From positions 1-39,863 of the forward strand of contig JBBSHJ010000022.1 in the NCBI GenBank assembly GCA_038253135.1: a stretch of 39,863 bases of DNA. The letters are read 5' to 3'. Position numbers and translations under genes: made by a program. The stretch is from JBBSHJ01 sp038253135 (GTDB taxonomy: Bacteria > Actinomycetota > Actinomycetes > Mycobacteriales > QHCD01). The notes under the pieces were generated by a model. It worked only from the letters and a program-made list of their open reading frames with translations, made no database searches and was not told where the DNA came from. The stretch's first letter is position 1. Each line of letters begins with the position of its first letter. Below, piece after piece: positions 26,458 through 35,536 of this stretch.

Positions 26458-26501
26458 TCGGGCGGCGACGGGTCACCCCGGCGGCAGGAGGCAGAGGCGG
26501 C

Positions 26502-27490
26502 GTGCGGCTACTGGTCACCGGCGGGGCCGGCTACATCGGCAGCGTGGTGGCCTCGCGGCTGCTCGACGCCGGACACCAGGTCACCGTGCTCGACGATCTG
26601 TCCACCGGGCACGCGGACGCCGTACCGGACGGGGCGGACTTCGTCGAGGGCGGGCTGAACGATGCCGCTGGGATTTTCGCGACTGGGCTTTTCGCCGAGG
26701 GCCCGGGCAACCGAGCAGGGACGCCGTACGACGCCGTCCTGCATTTCGCCGCGAAATCACTGGTCGGCGAGTCGACCGAGCACCCGGAGCGCTACTGGCG
26801 CAACAACGTCGCGGGCACGCTCGACCTGCTCGACGCGATGCGAGCGGCGCGGGTGCCTCGGCTCGTCTTCTCCTCGACCGCCGCCACCTACGGCGAGCCG
26901 GACGACGTACCGATCCTGGAGACGGCGCCGACGCGGCCGACGAATCCCTACGGCATGAGCAAGCTCGCGATCGACATGATGCTGGCCGGAGAGGCGGCCG
27001 CGCACGGGCTGGCGGCCGTGAGCCTGCGGTATTTCAACGTCGCCGGCGCGCGCGGACGGTACGGCGAGCGGCACGGCACCGAGACGCACCTGATCCCGAT
27101 CGCGTTGCAGGTCGCGGCCGGGGCGCGGGAGCGGCTCGCGATCTACGGCGATGACTACCCCACGACCGATGGCACCTGCATCCGCGACTACGTCCACGTC
27201 GATGACCTCGCGACCGCGCACCTGCTCGCCCTCGAGGCCGCGAGCCCGGGCGAGCACCGGGTCTACAACCTCGGCGACGGCGCGGGCTTCTCGGTGCGCC
27301 AGGTGATCGAGGCGGCACGACGGGTCACCGGGCATCCGATCCCGGCGGCCGTGCAGGGCCGGCGCGCGGGCGACCCGGCCGTTCTTGTCGCCTCCAACGC
27401 CAAGATTCACGCCGAGCTGGGCTGGACGCCGCAGCGGACCGAGCTCGAGCAGATGGTGGGCGACGCGTGGGCCTTCGCGCGGGCCGGCCG

Positions 27491-27494
<4 letters not shown>
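26502..27494 (+). CDS. galE: UDP-glucose 4-epimerase
   Basis: Interconverts UDP-galactose and UDP-glucose; extended SDR fold, 330 residues. NAD-binding GGAGYIGS is at about 7-14, the catalytic Ser/Tyr/Lys come from FSSTAATYGEP and NPYGMSK, and the sugar-nucleotide site includes RYFNVAGARGRYGE. The segment after NDAAGIF (residues about 55-70) is longer than in E. coli GalE. GTG start with GGAGG upstream. Its stop overlaps the galK start (ATGA). Confidence 0.94.
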
Positions 27495-28630
<1,136 letters not shown>

Positions 28631-28957
28631 CCCGGAATCCCGGCCCGAAGGCGGCCGCGCCACCGTCACCGGCGAGTCCTACGCCGGCAACCAAATTTGC
28701 GGTTGGCCACCGTCCAGCGGATGGAATTCGAGCCGGTCCGGGGGTTACCGACCGCGTTCGCTCGGCCACGAGATCGATCCGGCAACGCTCCACTCCTGCC
28801 CTCGGGGCCATATTTCTTACGCACCGTGTGCAGCGGCCCGGTGGCCGCACGCACGCGGGTGAACACCCATCACCACAGCGCGCAAATGCCCTCTGCGAGG
28901 AAGATACTTACGTAGATCGAGACTGCGGTGGCAGCCTGCGCGGAGGGGTGTGGAGTT
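28631..28957 (+). other. Intergenic region after galK (327 bp)
   Basis: Contains the hairpins described at 28669-28708 and then about 250 bp in which I see no gene or clear repeat. Its base composition is less GC-rich than its surroundings in places (28690-28700, 28808-28818). A GATACT-like element near 28900-28912 could be a promoter for the small gene that follows, but this is weak. Confidence 0.4.
28669..28708 (+). terminator. Overlapping hairpins after galK
   Basis: CCGGCG (28669-28674) pairs with CGCCGG (28682-28687) around seven bases. Overlapping it, GGCAACC (28686-28692) pairs with GGTTGGCC (28701-28708) with one bulge around AAATTTGC. The position 40-80 bases after galK suits a terminator. 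Confidence 0.45.
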
Positions 28958-29131
28958 ATGGCGTTGGGAGACCTCATCTACTGCACGATGTGCCGGCGGG
29001 AGAGCGCGACTGTGCGGAGCGAGCCGGCGGTGGAGACCTACGCGGGCCGGAACGTGGTGGTGGGCTGGTGGGCGCAGTTGAGATGTGGCCACGAGGCTCC
29101 GGTGTCGACAGTGGATCGGCGCACCGCATAG
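28958..29131 (+). CDS. Small protein with CxxC and CxH, possible zinc-binding, unknown
   Basis: 57 residues from the ATG at 28958, preceded by a GTGGAG ribosome site; an upstream in-frame start at 28928 would add ten residues. Metal-binding pattern: C9-x-x-C12 (YCTMCRRES) and, about 35 residues on, L-R-C-G-H. This looks like a mini zinc ribbon. Family not recognised. It lies in the decayed stretch between galK and the sugar transporter, so it could be accessory or a remnant. Its coding status is likely but not sure. Confidence 0.55.
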   Translation: MALGDLIYCTMCRRESATVRSEPAVETYAGRNVVVGWWAQLRCGHEAPVSTVDRRTA

Positions 29132-29144
29132 CCGCAAAGGGTGC

Positions 29145-29525
29145 TCACCTCCCCGGCACGGAATGCCGGGGCAGCGAGCGTGCGCGCGGGGACCGGCCGA
29201 AGAGGTAGAGCACGCGTGCGCGGCGCACCGCTGCCGAGCCTCGGGAGTTGATGAGATAACCGGCATGACGCCACCCCTGGATCTCGATGACGGCCAGGAT
29301 CGCCTCATCGATAGGAGTGCCTCGCGCCGGAGTCGGCGCCGCCTGGATGGTGGCCGTGAGGGTTTTCGGGACCGGCCACGTGAAGGTGTCCTGATCATGC
29401 GCTGCGGCACGTTTCGCGCTGACCGCCGCTGACTGTAGTGCCTCGATACGCCGTGCGCTGCTGTGACCGGGCCCGGTCTGGGCCGCCCGGAGAAGGTCGC
29501 TCTGATCGGCATCACTCCAGCTCAT
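29145..29525 (-). CDS. Small unknown protein
   Basis: 126 residues from the ATG at 29525 (MSWSDADQSD), which has GGAG upstream. It is rich in Ala and Arg and without Cys, signal peptide or span. The C-terminal half (IDEAILAVIEIQGWRHAGYLI) is predicted helical. Not recognised. It converges with the small CxxC gene, with only 13 bp between them. A TATACG element near 29565-29570 (minus) might be its promoter. It could be a real orphan gene or a leftover of an insertion. Confidence 0.45.
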   Translation of the reverse strand: MSWSDADQSDLLRAAQTGPGHSSARRIEALQSAAVSAKRAAAHDQDTFTWPVPKTLTATIQAAPTPARGTPIDEAILAVIEIQGWRHAGYLINSRGSAAVRRARVLYLFGRSPRARSLPRHSVPGR

Positions 29526-29744
29526 CGGCTCTCCTAGCGGCGGCGAGGTCTCGAACGCGGACCGTATACATACGTCGTCGAGCCTGCAGCGGATTGTCCG
29601 ATCCGTTATCCAACCCAGTCGGCATACGAGGGAGGCCGCGGGCACCATCCCTGCTGAGGTGGCCAGATCAGCCGCCCGACCATGACCGTCAATGTCTTCG
29701 ATTGGTGGGCGTCGCTCGTCATCACGACTGACGACGTCGGCCGG

Positions 29745-30128
29745 TCAGCGCTGCTGGCGAGGGGACGGCGTACCGCTGCCATCGACCAACATGGCGATGC
29801 CGTCGAGGATTCTGGCCAGGCCGAAGGCGAACTCGTCGTCCGGCCGATCGAACACCCCGGCGTCGAGAACCATATTGAGGTGGGGGAACTCTGCGCGCTT
29901 TGCTAGCCGTCTCATCGTTTTCGTGTAGGCCGGCATGGTCGTTTCGAAGTCGGACTCCGCTTGACTCCGCGCCAGATCGAGCGCAAGGGACGCGTCGCTG
30001 CGCACGTAACTCGTCACGACCAGGATCGCCGACATCTTGTCGGCCTCGGAGAGCCCGGTCCGCGCCAGCCCGGTCAGGGCCGCGCCAGGAAGCACAGCCC
30101 GGCCAGCGATCCCCCGGTGCCTGGCCAC
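29745..30128 (-). pseudogene. TetR-family regulator remnant, C-terminal ligand domain only
   Basis: An open frame of 127 codons matches the C-terminal half of TetR-type regulators: GLARTGLSEADKMSAILVVTSYVRSD and DEFAFGLARILDGIAML are typical. The N-terminal helix-turn-helix, normally about 50-80 residues upstream, is missing; upstream sequence in all minus frames is unrelated. It points away from the second remnant, and both are cut at about 30130. Confidence 0.6.
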
Positions 30129-30129
30129 C

Positions 30130-30606
30130 AGCGCGCTTCCTGCCCGTCACCGCCGACGACCTGGGGCTCGCGATGGATGCCGTCGAGGCGCGCGGAATCG
30201 AAGGTTTCGTCGACCTGCTCTCGGGCGCGACGCTCACCTATCGCCGCGCTTACTCCGAGGTCTTCGCATGTTGGGCCCGACGATCCGGCCAAGCGGGCCG
30301 GGGAGGCCCGCGGTGGTGGGTCCGACGAGCACATGCGGCGCTATTGGCAGCGGCAGGCCGACGCGGGCGTCCTATGCCGCGACGTTCCCCGCGACGACCT
30401 GGCGCCGTTCGCGATGCTCGTCATCGACCGGCTTGCTGCTGCTCCACATGATGGGGTTTGAAATACTCGCGGGACCGCATCCGCACCTTCCTCGGACTGA
30501 TGCAGGCCGCCATCGCCGCCCGCGACCGCGCCCGAGCGGCGCCGGCGCGCGTCGGCCCGTCCGGTCGCGTCCACGATCGGACGTACGGCACGTCCCATCT
30601 TTCCCC
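30130..30606 (+). pseudogene. Frameshifted remnant of a second TetR-like regulator, head missing
   Basis: Coding-like pieces in changing frames line up as one C-terminal regulator domain. The pieces are FVDLLSGATLTYRRAYSEVF (to about 30267), then EHMRRYWQRQADAGVLCRDVPRDDLAPFAMLVIDRLAAA (about 30330-30440), then RDRIRTFLGLMQAAIAARDRA (about 30474-30540). Removing single extra bases near 30460-30466 joins the last two as HDGVEYSRDRIRT, so at least two small insertions have broken the frame there, and another shift lies near 30267. No helix-turn-helix precedes it. Confidence 0.6.
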
Positions 30607-30622
30607 ATAAGGGACAGACGGT

Positions 30623-30628
30623 TACACT
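30623..30628 (+). promoter_or_regulatory. Likely -10 box of the sugar transporter operon
   Basis: TACACT lies 125 bases before the first permease ATG. The leader contains no obvious operator. No LacI-type regulator is adjacent. Confidence 0.4.
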
Positions 30629-30752
30629 CCGGGGCGAATCCGCGCGGCGGTGTGCGGGAATCGCTCGGCTCTCGGAAACCCGGGCCCGGCCGGTCCGTCG
30701 GTGACAAGGATGTCGAACGCGCGCCTTCGGTCCACGGCGAGAGGAGCAGGAC

Positions 30753-31670
30753 ATGGCCACAACGTCCGTCAAGAAGCGAGCACCTTGGACCCGCAAGGAT
30801 CGGGCCGCACTGGGCAAGGCGCTGCTCTTCCTCAGCCCGTGGATCCTCGGCACGCTGGCCTTCACCGTCTTCCCGCTCGTCTATTCGATCGTGATCAGCT
30901 TTGCCCGCTACACCGGCCTGTCCGGGATCAAGTGGCTCGGCGTCCAGAACTACACCCGGCTCTTCTCCGATCCGCTGCTCGGAAAATCGGCGCTCAACAC
31001 AATGTGGTACGGCGTCTTCGCCGTGCCGATCGGACTCGTGATCGCCCTGCTGCTCGCGCTGGCGATGAATCGCCGGGTCCGCGAGGTGGCCGTCTATCGC
31101 ACCATCCTCTATCTGCCGTCACTGATCCCGATCTTCGCCTTCTCCTTCATCTTCGTCGTGCTGCTCAACCCCGGATACGGAATCATCAACAAATTTCTGT
31201 CCGCCTTCGGCGTCGCCACGCAGAACTACCTCGGTGATCCGGTCGGTGCCAAGGGTGTCATCATCGGCATGGCGCAATTCGCGGCCGGAAACGCCGCCCT
31301 GATCTTCCTCGCCGGCCTCAACAACGTGCCCGAGACCCTCTACGACGCGGCGAAGGTGGACGGGGCGAACGCATTTCGTCGCTTCCGCTCGATCACGCTG
31401 CCGCTCCTCTCCCCGGTAATCCTCTTCAACGCGATCAACGGCATCAACGCCGCCCTCCAGGTCTTCATCCCGGCCTACATCATCACCAACGGCGGGCCCA
31501 ACAACTCCACCCTGTTCTATCTCTTCTATCTCTACAAGAACGCCTTCAGTTATGCGCAACTCGGCTATGCCAGCGCGATGGCGGTCATCCTCTTCCTCGT
31601 CGGGATCGCTCTCGCCCTGTTGGTATTCGGCCTGTCCCGCCGATACGTCCACTACGGCCTCGAAGTCTAG
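30753..31670 (+). CDS. Sugar ABC importer permease, MalF/UgpA-like
   Basis: 305 residues with six spans. The ATPase-contact EAA loop is at about residues 196-218 (DAAKVDGANAFRRFRSITLP). AGAGGAGC ribosome site before the ATG. Carbohydrate uptake transporter-1 family. It forms a heterodimer with the next gene product, 15 bp downstream. Confidence 0.94.
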   Translation: MATTSVKKRAPWTRKDRAALGKALLFLSPWILGTLAFTVFPLVYSIVISFARYTGLSGIKWLGVQNYTRLFSDPLLGKSALNTMWYGVFAVPIGLVIALLLALAMNRRVREVAVYRTILYLPSLIPIFAFSFIFVVLLNPGYGIINKFLSAFGVATQNYLGDPVGAKGVIIGMAQFAAGNAALIFLAGLNNVPETLYDAAKVDGANAFRRFRSITLPLLSPVILFNAINGINAALQVFIPAYIITNGGPNNSTLFYLFYLYKNAFSYAQLGYASAMAVILFLVGIALALLVFGLSRRYVHYGLEV

Positions 31671-31685
31671 CTAGGGAGCGACGTC

Positions 31686-32567
31686 ATGGTAACGACCTCA
31701 ATCGAACCGACGCCCGACGTTGCCCCTCGGCCACCGGTGCAGACGACCCGGCACGGCGGCTGGGGTGCCCGCATCTTCCTGCTCATCATGTCGGCGATCT
31801 TCCTCATCCCCGTTTACTGGCTCGTCGTCACCGCGTTCAAGACTCCGACCGACCTCGCCCAGGCGTCGCCGAGCTGGTTCCCCCGGAGCTGGCGCTGGGC
31901 GAATTTCTCCGATGCCTTCAGGGCCTTCCCGTTCGGCCGGTTCTTCATAAACTCGGTGATCATCACCGCCCTGACCGTCATCGGGACCGTGATCTCGAAC
32001 ATGATCGTGGCCTACGGCTTTGCCTGCCTGGAGTGGCGTGGGCGGGACAAGGTCTTCTATATCGTGATCGCGACGATCTTCCTGCCCAGCGCGATCACCC
32101 TCATTCCGGTCTTCGACCTCTGGGGGTGGCTGCACCTGGTCAATACCTGGTTCCCGCTCATCGTCCCGAGCTTCCTCGGCAGCGCCTTCTTCGTCTTCCT
32201 GCTCCGACAATTCATGCTGCAGATCCCGAGGGATCTGCTCGACGCTGCCCGGATCGAGGGCGCCAGCGAGGCGCGAGTGCTGTGGCAGATCGTTGCGCCG
32301 ATCTCCCGACCGGCGCTCGCGGTCATAGCGATCTTCTCGGCCCTGGGCGCGTGGAACGACTTCCTGGGTCCGCTCATCTACCTGCAGGACCAGAAGCTGC
32401 AGACGCTGGCGATCGGGCTGCAATATCTGCGGCAGACCCAGCCGGACAAGATCACGACCAACCTGCTGATGGCGGCCTCGCTGATGGTCATCCTGCCGGT
32501 CGTCATCATGTTCTTCCTCTTCCAGCGCTACTTCATCCGGGGGATCACGCTGGGCGGTGTCAAGTGA
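31686..32567 (+). CDS. Sugar ABC importer permease, MalG/UgpE-like
   Basis: 293 residues with six spans. The EAA loop is at about 180-205 (LDAARIEGASEARVLWQIVAP), and the C-terminus reads RYFIRGITLGGVK, characteristic of MalG-type permeases. A ribosome site (GGGAG) precedes the ATG. It is followed after 20 bp by the binding protein gene. The operon has no ATPase, so a shared ATPase (MsiK type in streptomycetes) probably energises it. Confidence 0.94.
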   Translation: MVTTSIEPTPDVAPRPPVQTTRHGGWGARIFLLIMSAIFLIPVYWLVVTAFKTPTDLAQASPSWFPRSWRWANFSDAFRAFPFGRFFINSVIITALTVIGTVISNMIVAYGFACLEWRGRDKVFYIVIATIFLPSAITLIPVFDLWGWLHLVNTWFPLIVPSFLGSAFFVFLLRQFMLQIPRDLLDAARIEGASEARVLWQIVAPISRPALAVIAIFSALGAWNDFLGPLIYLQDQKLQTLAIGLQYLRQTQPDKITTNLLMAASLMVILPVVIMFFLFQRYFIRGITLGGVK

Positions 32568-32587
32568 TCGGGCGAGGAGACGAGACC

Positions 32588-33940
32588 ATGCCGCGAACGG
32601 CCCTGACCCGCCGCCGTTTCGGCGCTCTGGCCGGCGCCGCCGTAGGTGCCGCGACCCTGACGTCGTGCGCGAGCCGGAGCAGCAGTCCCAAGCACATCAG
32701 CTACTGGACCACCATCACCGACCCGACCACGATGACGGCCTGGAACGCGATGAAGGCCGGATTCGAGAAGCAGAATCCGGGCTACCACGTCGACATCCTG
32801 CCCAAACCTTCGCTGGGGACGGGCGACGCGACGGACCTGATCACCGCCGTGCGCGGCCGCTCCGGCCCCGACTGCTACCTGATCGACCGCTACACGACCG
32901 CGCAGTACGCCGGCATGGGGCTGCTCGAGAATCTCCAAGACCGCGTCGATCAGGAGCCGGGGCTTCGCGACCAGTATCTGAACTTCGCGTGGAACGAGGC
33001 CTCCTACAACGGTGCCGCCTACGGCATCCCGCTGGACACCGATTCGCGCGCCCTCTTCTTCAACAAGGCCAAGCTGGCAGCGGCGAAGATCGACCTCAAG
33101 CCCTTCGAGCGCAGCAGCGGGCCGATGACCGTCGAGCAGGCCGTCGACTACGGCCTGCGGATGAACAAGAAGGATTCGAAGGGCGACTATACGCAGGTCG
33201 GGTTCATTCCCTGGCAGGGCCAGGGGTTCTGGGCCACCTGGTGCCTGATGTACGGCGCGAAGTTCTTCGACAACGCCACCTGCAAGATGGCCTTGACGGA
33301 CCCAAAGATGGTCGATGCCTACACCCTATTCCAGATCTGGGACAAGAAATTCGACTTCAGCAAGGTCGATGCCTTCAACGCGACCTACCAGCCGCCCGGC
33401 GCACCGCCCCAGCAGGGCACCTTCTACACCGGCCGGATCGCCATGTCGGTCGACGGGAACTTCGCGCTGCCCGGCCTCAAGCAATACGCGCCGAAGCTGC
33501 CCTACGGCACGACCTACCTACCCGTGGTGAAGAAGGGCGATCCCCCGTTCACGTGGAGCGGCGGCTTCGCGATGGTCATGCCCAAGGGACCGGCCAACGC
33601 CGACGGAGGATGGAAATTCATCAAGTACATGACCGGCCCGGAGGGGCAGAAGACCTACAGCGAGATGACCAGCCATCTGCCGACCTACAAGAGCCTGCTG
33701 GAGGACAAGAAGGTCATCGCCGGGCAGGAGTTCTTCGCCGAGATCCTCAAATACTCCACGTCGCGGCCGCCGCTGCCGGTCAACGCCCAGCTGCAGGGAG
33801 CCCTCGACACCGCCACGCAGGCCATCCAGATCGGAGGATCCAGCCCTCGCAGCGCGCTCAACGCGGCGCAGCAGCAGATGGCGCCGAACATGAAGCAGTA
33901 CTGCCCCTTCAAGCTGCCATCGAACGGCAGCTTCCGGTAA
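32588..33940 (+). CDS. Sugar ABC importer, extracellular substrate-binding lipoprotein
   Basis: 450 residues. The N-terminus carries a twin-arginine-like TRRRFG (8-12) and lipobox LTSC with C27, so it may be exported by Tat and lipidated. The mature part is a type 1 extracellular solute-binding domain (MalE/UgpB group): SYWTTITDP strand, GIPLDTDSRALFFNK hinge region, and the WSGGFAMVMPKGPAN segment that closes the cleft. Ligand unknown; oligosaccharide or sugar-phosphate ester are usual. The ATG at 32588 has GAGGAG upstream. Confidence 0.92.
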   Translation: MPRTALTRRRFGALAGAAVGAATLTSCASRSSSPKHISYWTTITDPTTMTAWNAMKAGFEKQNPGYHVDILPKPSLGTGDATDLITAVRGRSGPDCYLIDRYTTAQYAGMGLLENLQDRVDQEPGLRDQYLNFAWNEASYNGAAYGIPLDTDSRALFFNKAKLAAAKIDLKPFERSSGPMTVEQAVDYGLRMNKKDSKGDYTQVGFIPWQGQGFWATWCLMYGAKFFDNATCKMALTDPKMVDAYTLFQIWDKKFDFSKVDAFNATYQPPGAPPQQGTFYTGRIAMSVDGNFALPGLKQYAPKLPYGTTYLPVVKKGDPPFTWSGGFAMVMPKGPANADGGWKFIKYMTGPEGQKTYSEMTSHLPTYKSLLEDKKVIAGQEFFAEILKYSTSRPPLPVNAQLQGALDTATQAIQIGGSSPRSALNAAQQQMAPNMKQYCPFKLPSNGSFR

Positions 33941-33948
33941 GGGCTGTC

Positions 33949-33982
33949 GCCGGAAGGCTCGTCGTACGACGTGCCTTCCGGC
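33949..33982. terminator. 34-bp near-perfect palindrome between convergent genes
   Basis: Arms GCCGGAAGGC (33949-33958) and GCCTTCCGGC (33973-33982) enclose CGTCGTACGACG, itself palindromic; only one T-T mismatch breaks the symmetry. It lies in the 47-bp gap between the binding-protein and icd stops, so a bidirectional terminator is likely. Confidence 0.65.
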
Positions 33983-33987
33983 CCGCC

Positions 33988-35202
33988 TCAAGCGAGCGCC
34001 CGCCGCAGCCCGTCGTCGATGGCCGCGAGGAAGTCCTCCGTGTTGAGGAACGCCTGGTCGGGACCGACCAGCAGCGCGAGATCCTTGGTCATCCGGCCGC
34101 TCTCGACCGTCTCGATGCAGACCCTCTCCAGCGCCTGCGCGAAGCCGGTCACCTCGGGCGTCGAGTCGAGCTTGCCGCGGTGCTCGAGAGCCCGGGTCCA
34201 GGCGAAGATCGACGCGATCGGGTTGGTCGAGGTCGGCTTGCCCTGCTGGTGCTGGCGGAAGTGCCGCGTCACGGTGCCGTGGGCGGCCTCGGCCTCGACG
34301 GTGCGCCCGTCCGGCGTGGCGAGCACGGACGTCATCAGGCCGAGCGAGCCGAAGCCCTGCGCCACGACGTCGGACTGCACGTCACCGTCGTAGTTCTTGG
34401 TCGCCCACACGTAGCCGCCGTCGCCCTTGATCGCCTGCGCGACCATGTCGTCGATCAGCCGGTGCTCGTACCAGATGCCGGCCGCTTCGAAGTCGGCTTT
34501 GAACTCGGACTCGAAGACCTCTGCGAACAGGTCCTTGAAGCGGCCGTCGTACGCCTTGAGGATCGTGTTCTTGGTGGACAGGTAGACCGGCAGCTTGCGG
34601 TCGAGGCCGTAGCGCAGCGAGGCGCGGGCGAAGTCGCGGATCGAGTCGTCGAAGTTGTACATGCCGACGGCGACGCCGCCGCCCGGGAAGTCGGCGACCT
34701 CGCGCGTGACCGGCTCGCTTCCGTCCGCCGGTGCGTAGGTGATGCTCACCTTGCCGGGGCCGGGTACGACGAAGTCGGTCGCCTTGTACTGGTCGCCGTG
34801 CGCGTGCCGGCCGATGATGATCGGCTTGGTCCAGCCCGGCACGTAGCGCGGGATGTTGGACATCACGATCGGCTCGCGGAAGATGACCCCGCCGAGGATG
34901 TTGCGGATCGTGCCGTTGGGACTGCGCCACATCTTCTTCAGGCCGAACTCCTCGACCCGTGCCTCGTCCGGCGTGATCGTCGCGCACTTGACGCCGACCC
35001 CGTGCTTCTGGATGGCGTGCGCGGCGTCCACCGTCACCTGGTCATCGGTGGCGTCGCGGTGCTCGATGCCCAGGTCGTAGTAGTCAAGGTCGATGTCGAG
35101 ATAGGGCAGGATCAGTTTGTCCTTGATGAAGGACCAGATGATCCGGGTCATCTCGTCGCCGTCGAGCTCGACCACCGGGTTGGCAACCTTGATCTTCTTC
35201 AC
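33988..35202 (-). CDS. icd: Isocitrate dehydrogenase, NADP-dependent (homodimeric, eukaryote-like type)
   Basis: Oxidises isocitrate to 2-oxoglutarate in the TCA cycle. 404 residues from the GTG at 35202 (MKKIKVANPVVELDGDEMTR), which matches family starts and has GAGAAGG upstream. Other hallmarks: KCATITPDEARVEEF, RNILGGVIFREP and NPIASIFAWTRALEHRG. The open frame extends upstream to 35262 but that part is out of frame with a better-looking start at 35246. A 15-bp tandem repeat at 35191-35234 has lost one base there. Either the GTG is the true start or the N-terminus is frameshifted. Confidence 0.95.
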   Translation of the reverse strand: MKKIKVANPVVELDGDEMTRIIWSFIKDKLILPYLDIDLDYYDLGIEHRDATDDQVTVDAAHAIQKHGVGVKCATITPDEARVEEFGLKKMWRSPNGTIRNILGGVIFREPIVMSNIPRYVPGWTKPIIIGRHAHGDQYKATDFVVPGPGKVSITYAPADGSEPVTREVADFPGGGVAVGMYNFDDSIRDFARASLRYGLDRKLPVYLSTKNTILKAYDGRFKDLFAEVFESEFKADFEAAGIWYEHRLIDDMVAQAIKGDGGYVWATKNYDGDVQSDVVAQGFGSLGLMTSVLATPDGRTVEAEAAHGTVTRHFRQHQQGKPTSTNPIASIFAWTRALEHRGKLDSTPEVTGFAQALERVCIETVESGRMTKDLALLVGPDQAFLNTEDFLAAIDDGLRRALA

Positions 35203-35234
35203 AGGGACCTTCTCACGGGGACCTTCTTCACGGG
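35191..35234 (-). repeat. 15-bp tandem repeat at the icd start, middle unit one base short
   Basis: Minus-strand units are CCCGTGAAGAAGGTC (35234-35220), CCCGTGAGAAGGTC (35219-35206, 14 bp) and CCTGTGAAGAAGATC (35205-35191). With a 15-bp middle unit the frame from ATG 35246 would run into icd, giving M-A-K-M-(P-V-K-K-V)n. Confidence 0.75.
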
Positions 35235-35303
35235 CATCTTCGCCATGCCGGGAACCTCTCATGTCCGTCTCTGCGGCCGGCCGTCGGTGGCTCGCGCCGA
35301 TAT

Positions 35304-35315
35304 CTTGACGTCAAG
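35304..35315. promoter_or_regulatory. Operator-like palindrome before icd, TamR-type
   Basis: CTTGACGTCAAG is a perfect 12-bp palindrome. With flanks it reads TATCTTGACGTCAAGCCTA, close to sites of PecS/UrtR/TamR-group MarR regulators. TamR of Streptomyces is reported to control TCA-cycle genes including isocitrate dehydrogenase. It overlaps TAGGCT (35314-35319, minus), a likely icd -10 box, so binding would block transcription. Confidence 0.5.
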
Positions 35316-35319
35316 CCTA
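35314..35319 (-). promoter_or_regulatory. Likely -10 box of icd
   Basis: TAGGCT on the minus strand, about 112 bases before the icd GTG, directly adjoining the palindrome at 35304-35315. Confidence 0.4.
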
Positions 35320-35457
35320 CTGAGCCTCCGATCGGCAGGAACCAGCGGCAGGGCAATCGCTACCAACGGGTCCAGGCGAGACGTACCGGCCGGTCGCCAA
35401 CCCGACCGCCGTCCGCGTTCGACCACGCCCATCACTGAACAAAGATCCCGACGGCCG

Positions 35458-35477
35458 CCCGGCTCACGTGAGCCGGG
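35458..35477. promoter_or_regulatory. 20-bp perfect palindrome in the icd-mdh region
   Basis: Ten-base arms CCCGGCTCAC and GTGAGCCGGG meet without a spacer. It lies 54 bp upstream of the mdh -10 box. It could be an operator or an upstream hairpin; no loop makes a stable RNA terminator less likely. Confidence 0.45.
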
Positions 35478-35530
35478 GCGGGCCGCGACCGCGTGACGTC
35501 TCGCACAGCGACCCGGACTCGAAGGTGCGC

Positions 35531-35536
35531 TAGCGT
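35531..35536 (+). promoter_or_regulatory. Likely -10 box of mdh
   Basis: TAGCGT, 83 bases before the mdh GTG. The -35 region is not obvious. Confidence 0.4.

Noticed and set aside
32557..35496. Very long plus-strand open frame across the binding-protein gene and icd
   Set aside because: It is a high-GC shadow of two well-supported genes in other frames.
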